7,284 nt of DNA from NCBI GenBank assembly GCA_030837305.1, contig JAUPKT010000486.1, positions 1 to 7,284 on the forward strand, written 5' to 3'. The first letter of the stretch is position 1; each line of letters opens with the position of its first letter. Of the stretch, positions 6,028 through 7,284 are shown in pieces. Source of the stretch: Thermodesulfobacteriota bacterium. GTDB taxonomy: Bacteria; Desulfobacterota; Desulfomonilia; Desulfomonilales; Desulfomonilaceae. Under the pieces are notes generated by a model, which was given only the letters and a program-made list of their open reading frames with translations, was not told where the DNA came from and ran no database searches. A program made the position numbers and the translations under genes.

Positions 6028-7284
6028 TTCCTCCTTGAGGTCAGGAAGCGATTCAACGGCCACGCTCTCTTGAGACGATGAAAGACCCTCGCGTGCCGCT
6101 TCGACCAATTTCTCCATCACTTTCGGATCAAGCCTCTCTGCCAGTTTCTCAAAACGTCCTACCTCCGCATGCTGCATGTCAAATCTTGCATTGTCCCATG
6201 TCAGGTCTCCAACGCGCAGTATGGTTTCAACCTTCTCACAATACGATGGGAGAATGGGTTTCAGTAGTACCGAGATGATCTTGATACAATTCACGACGAA
6301 TGTGAGATCGTCTCGTGCACGCTCGGGATCTGTCTTGATGGTATCCCACGGTCCCCTTTGCTGGACAAAATTGTTTGCCAAGTCCGATATGGCGAGAATC
6401 TCCCTTGTTGCCTGGCTGAAACGCAGAGCGTGGTACGCATCTTTGGCTCGCTGAATGCACTGATTGACTTCAGCAACCAATGCATCGGTGTCCGGACGCA
6501 GCTTTCCGAGCTTAGAATCGAGCCGTTTGTTGAGGAACCCTATCGTACGACTTGCTAAATTTGTGACATTATTTACTAATTCTGAGTTGGTGCGGTTGAC
6601 GAATTCTTCTAAGCTCAAATCAAGATCATCTATAGAATTGCTGAGTTTTGTTGCGTAGTAATATCGCAGATACCAGGGACTCACATGGTCTCCAAACAGT
6701 CCTGCGGTGATAAAGGTCCCGCGACTCTTGGACATTTTGCGAGAATCAACAGTGAGAAATCCATGGACATGGATAAAATCCGGCGTCCTGTACCCCGAGG
6801 CCGTCAGCATGGCCGGCCAGAAAAGGGTATGAAAGTACGCAATATCTTTGCCGATGAAATGATGAATCTCCAGATCCTCACTTTGGGACAGCCAGTAATC
6901 ATCAACGGAACAGCTGCCGCTTGTGGTGCAATAGTGTTCGGTGGCGGCTATATAACCGGTTGGCGCATCCAGCCACACATAAAAGTATTTGTCCTGCTCT
7001 CCCGGGATTTTGAAACCAAAATAAGGCCCGTCTCGGGAAATATCCCAGTCCTGCAAACCCTGCCGTATCCAGTTGCTCACAAAACCGCGTATTTCAGGCT
7101 GAAGTCTCCCGGGTTTCGCCGTCCAAGCGTCCAGGAAGTCTGCAAAATCAACGAGCTTCAGGAAGAAGTGCCGAGAGCTTCGCATTTCAGGTGATGCCCC
7201 GCAAATGGCGCAACGAGCATCCTTTATTTCCGTAGGCCGATATGTGGCGCCGCACACTTCGCAAACATCCCCGTACTGATCGGA
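5710..7284 (-). CDS. metG: Methionyl-tRNA synthetase, N-terminus cut off by window edge
   Basis: Class I aminoacyl-tRNA synthetase that charges tRNA(Met) with methionine. The visible 524 residues begin at SDQYGDVCEVCGATY, matching the zinc-domain region around residue 150 of E. coli MetG; the HIGH motif and the real start lie beyond the right edge. In order: two cysteine pairs of the zinc domain (visible residues 8/11 and 25/28), the methionine-pocket region YFYVWLDAPTGY (100-111), FIGKDIAYFH (143-152), KMSKS (183-187), the anticodon-binding helical domain with NNVTNLASR (about 238-246) and LTWD (361-364), a linker, and an EMAP/Trbp111-like tRNA-binding domain from about 420 to the end (DLRAGKV, EGSDKLLKL, PRKMRFG, SNGMV). 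The C-terminal domain implies the dimeric long form, as in E. coli. An internal GTG at 7257 is not the start, because the conserved sequence continues upstream of it. Confidence 0.97.
   Translation of the reverse strand, partial: SDQYGDVCEVCGATYRPTEIKDARCAICGASPEMRSSRHFFLKLVDFADFLDAWTAKPGRLQPEIRGFVSNWIRQGLQDWDISRDGPYFGFKIPGEQDKYFYVWLDAPTGYIAATEHYCTTSGSCSVDDYWLSQSEDLEIHHFIGKDIAYFHTLFWPAMLTASGYRTPDFIHVHGFLTVDSRKMSKSRGTFITAGLFGDHVSPWYLRYYYATKLSNSIDDLDLSLEEFVNRTNSELVNNVTNLASRTIGFLNKRLDSKLGKLRPDTDALVAEVNQCIQRAKDAYHALRFSQATREILAISDLANNFVQQRGPWDTIKTDPERARDDLTFVVNCIKIISVLLKPILPSYCEKVETILRVGDLTWDNARFDMQHAEVGRFEKLAERLDPKVMEKLVEAAREGLSSSQESVAVESLPDLKEEVTIEDFGKMDLRAGKVLTAETVEGSDKLLKLSVDIGLEIRTIFAGIKSSYRPDALIGKTVAVICNLKPRKMRFGTSNGMVLASGDEGHIVVCEFSGEVNPGTPIR
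6724..6738 (-). other. metG: KMSKS signature of MetRS
   Basis: The five codons read Lys-Met-Ser-Lys-Ser, the class I synthetase loop that stabilises the transition state of methionine activation. The canonical motif is intact, supporting an active enzyme. Confidence 0.95.

Noticed and set aside
6685..7194. 169-codon plus-strand open frame opposite metG
   Set aside because: It is antisense to the catalytic part of MetRS, including the KMSKS region, and its translation has no family character.
7255..7257. GTG as the start codon of metG
   Set aside because: Conserved MetRS sequence (DQYGDVCE) continues in frame upstream of it to the window edge, so it is an internal valine codon.

Overview
This window reads as an ordinary chromosomal stretch of an anaerobic bacterium. 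The best guess is a Desulfobacterota (former Deltaproteobacteria) or other syntrophic or sulfate-reducing lineage. That rests on mid-range base composition, a MetRS with a C-terminal tRNA-binding domain, and a very large fused CoA-dehydratase-activase protein of a kind found mainly in anaerobes. The assignment is inference from gene content; there is no rRNA or other taxonomic marker.

Layout. Bases 1-200 hold no convincing gene, only a possible short C-terminal tail at the very edge and a 13-bp palindrome. A 234-residue helical protein resembling the PhoU / Na-Pi-cotransporter PhoU-like bundle follows (217-921), preceded by an unusually long, perfect Shine-Dalgarno sequence. After a 77-bp gap comes a 1426-residue protein (999-5279). 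It combines two BadF/HgdC-type ATPase modules, a four-cysteine linker, a DUF2229 region and a cysteine-rich, HgdB-like C-terminal part. A small YraN/UPF0102 nuclease-fold protein lies 31 bp downstream (5311-5685). These three genes run in the same direction and could be one transcript. Convergent to them, with only 24 bp between stop codons, is metG for methionyl-tRNA synthetase (minus strand, 5710-7284). Its N-terminal part, including the HIGH motif, lies outside the window.

How the genes fit together. The giant activase is the distinctive gene. By family knowledge such proteins use ATP to drive an electron from a [4Fe-4S] cluster to a low-potential acceptor. Here donor-like and acceptor-like parts appear to be joined in one chain, with no separate dehydratase subunits nearby. 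The substrate cannot be told from sequence. The PhoU-like gene may be cotranscribed with it, but no functional link is shown. yraN and metG look like housekeeping genes. No mobile element, CRISPR array, tRNA, rRNA or clear rho-independent terminator was found.
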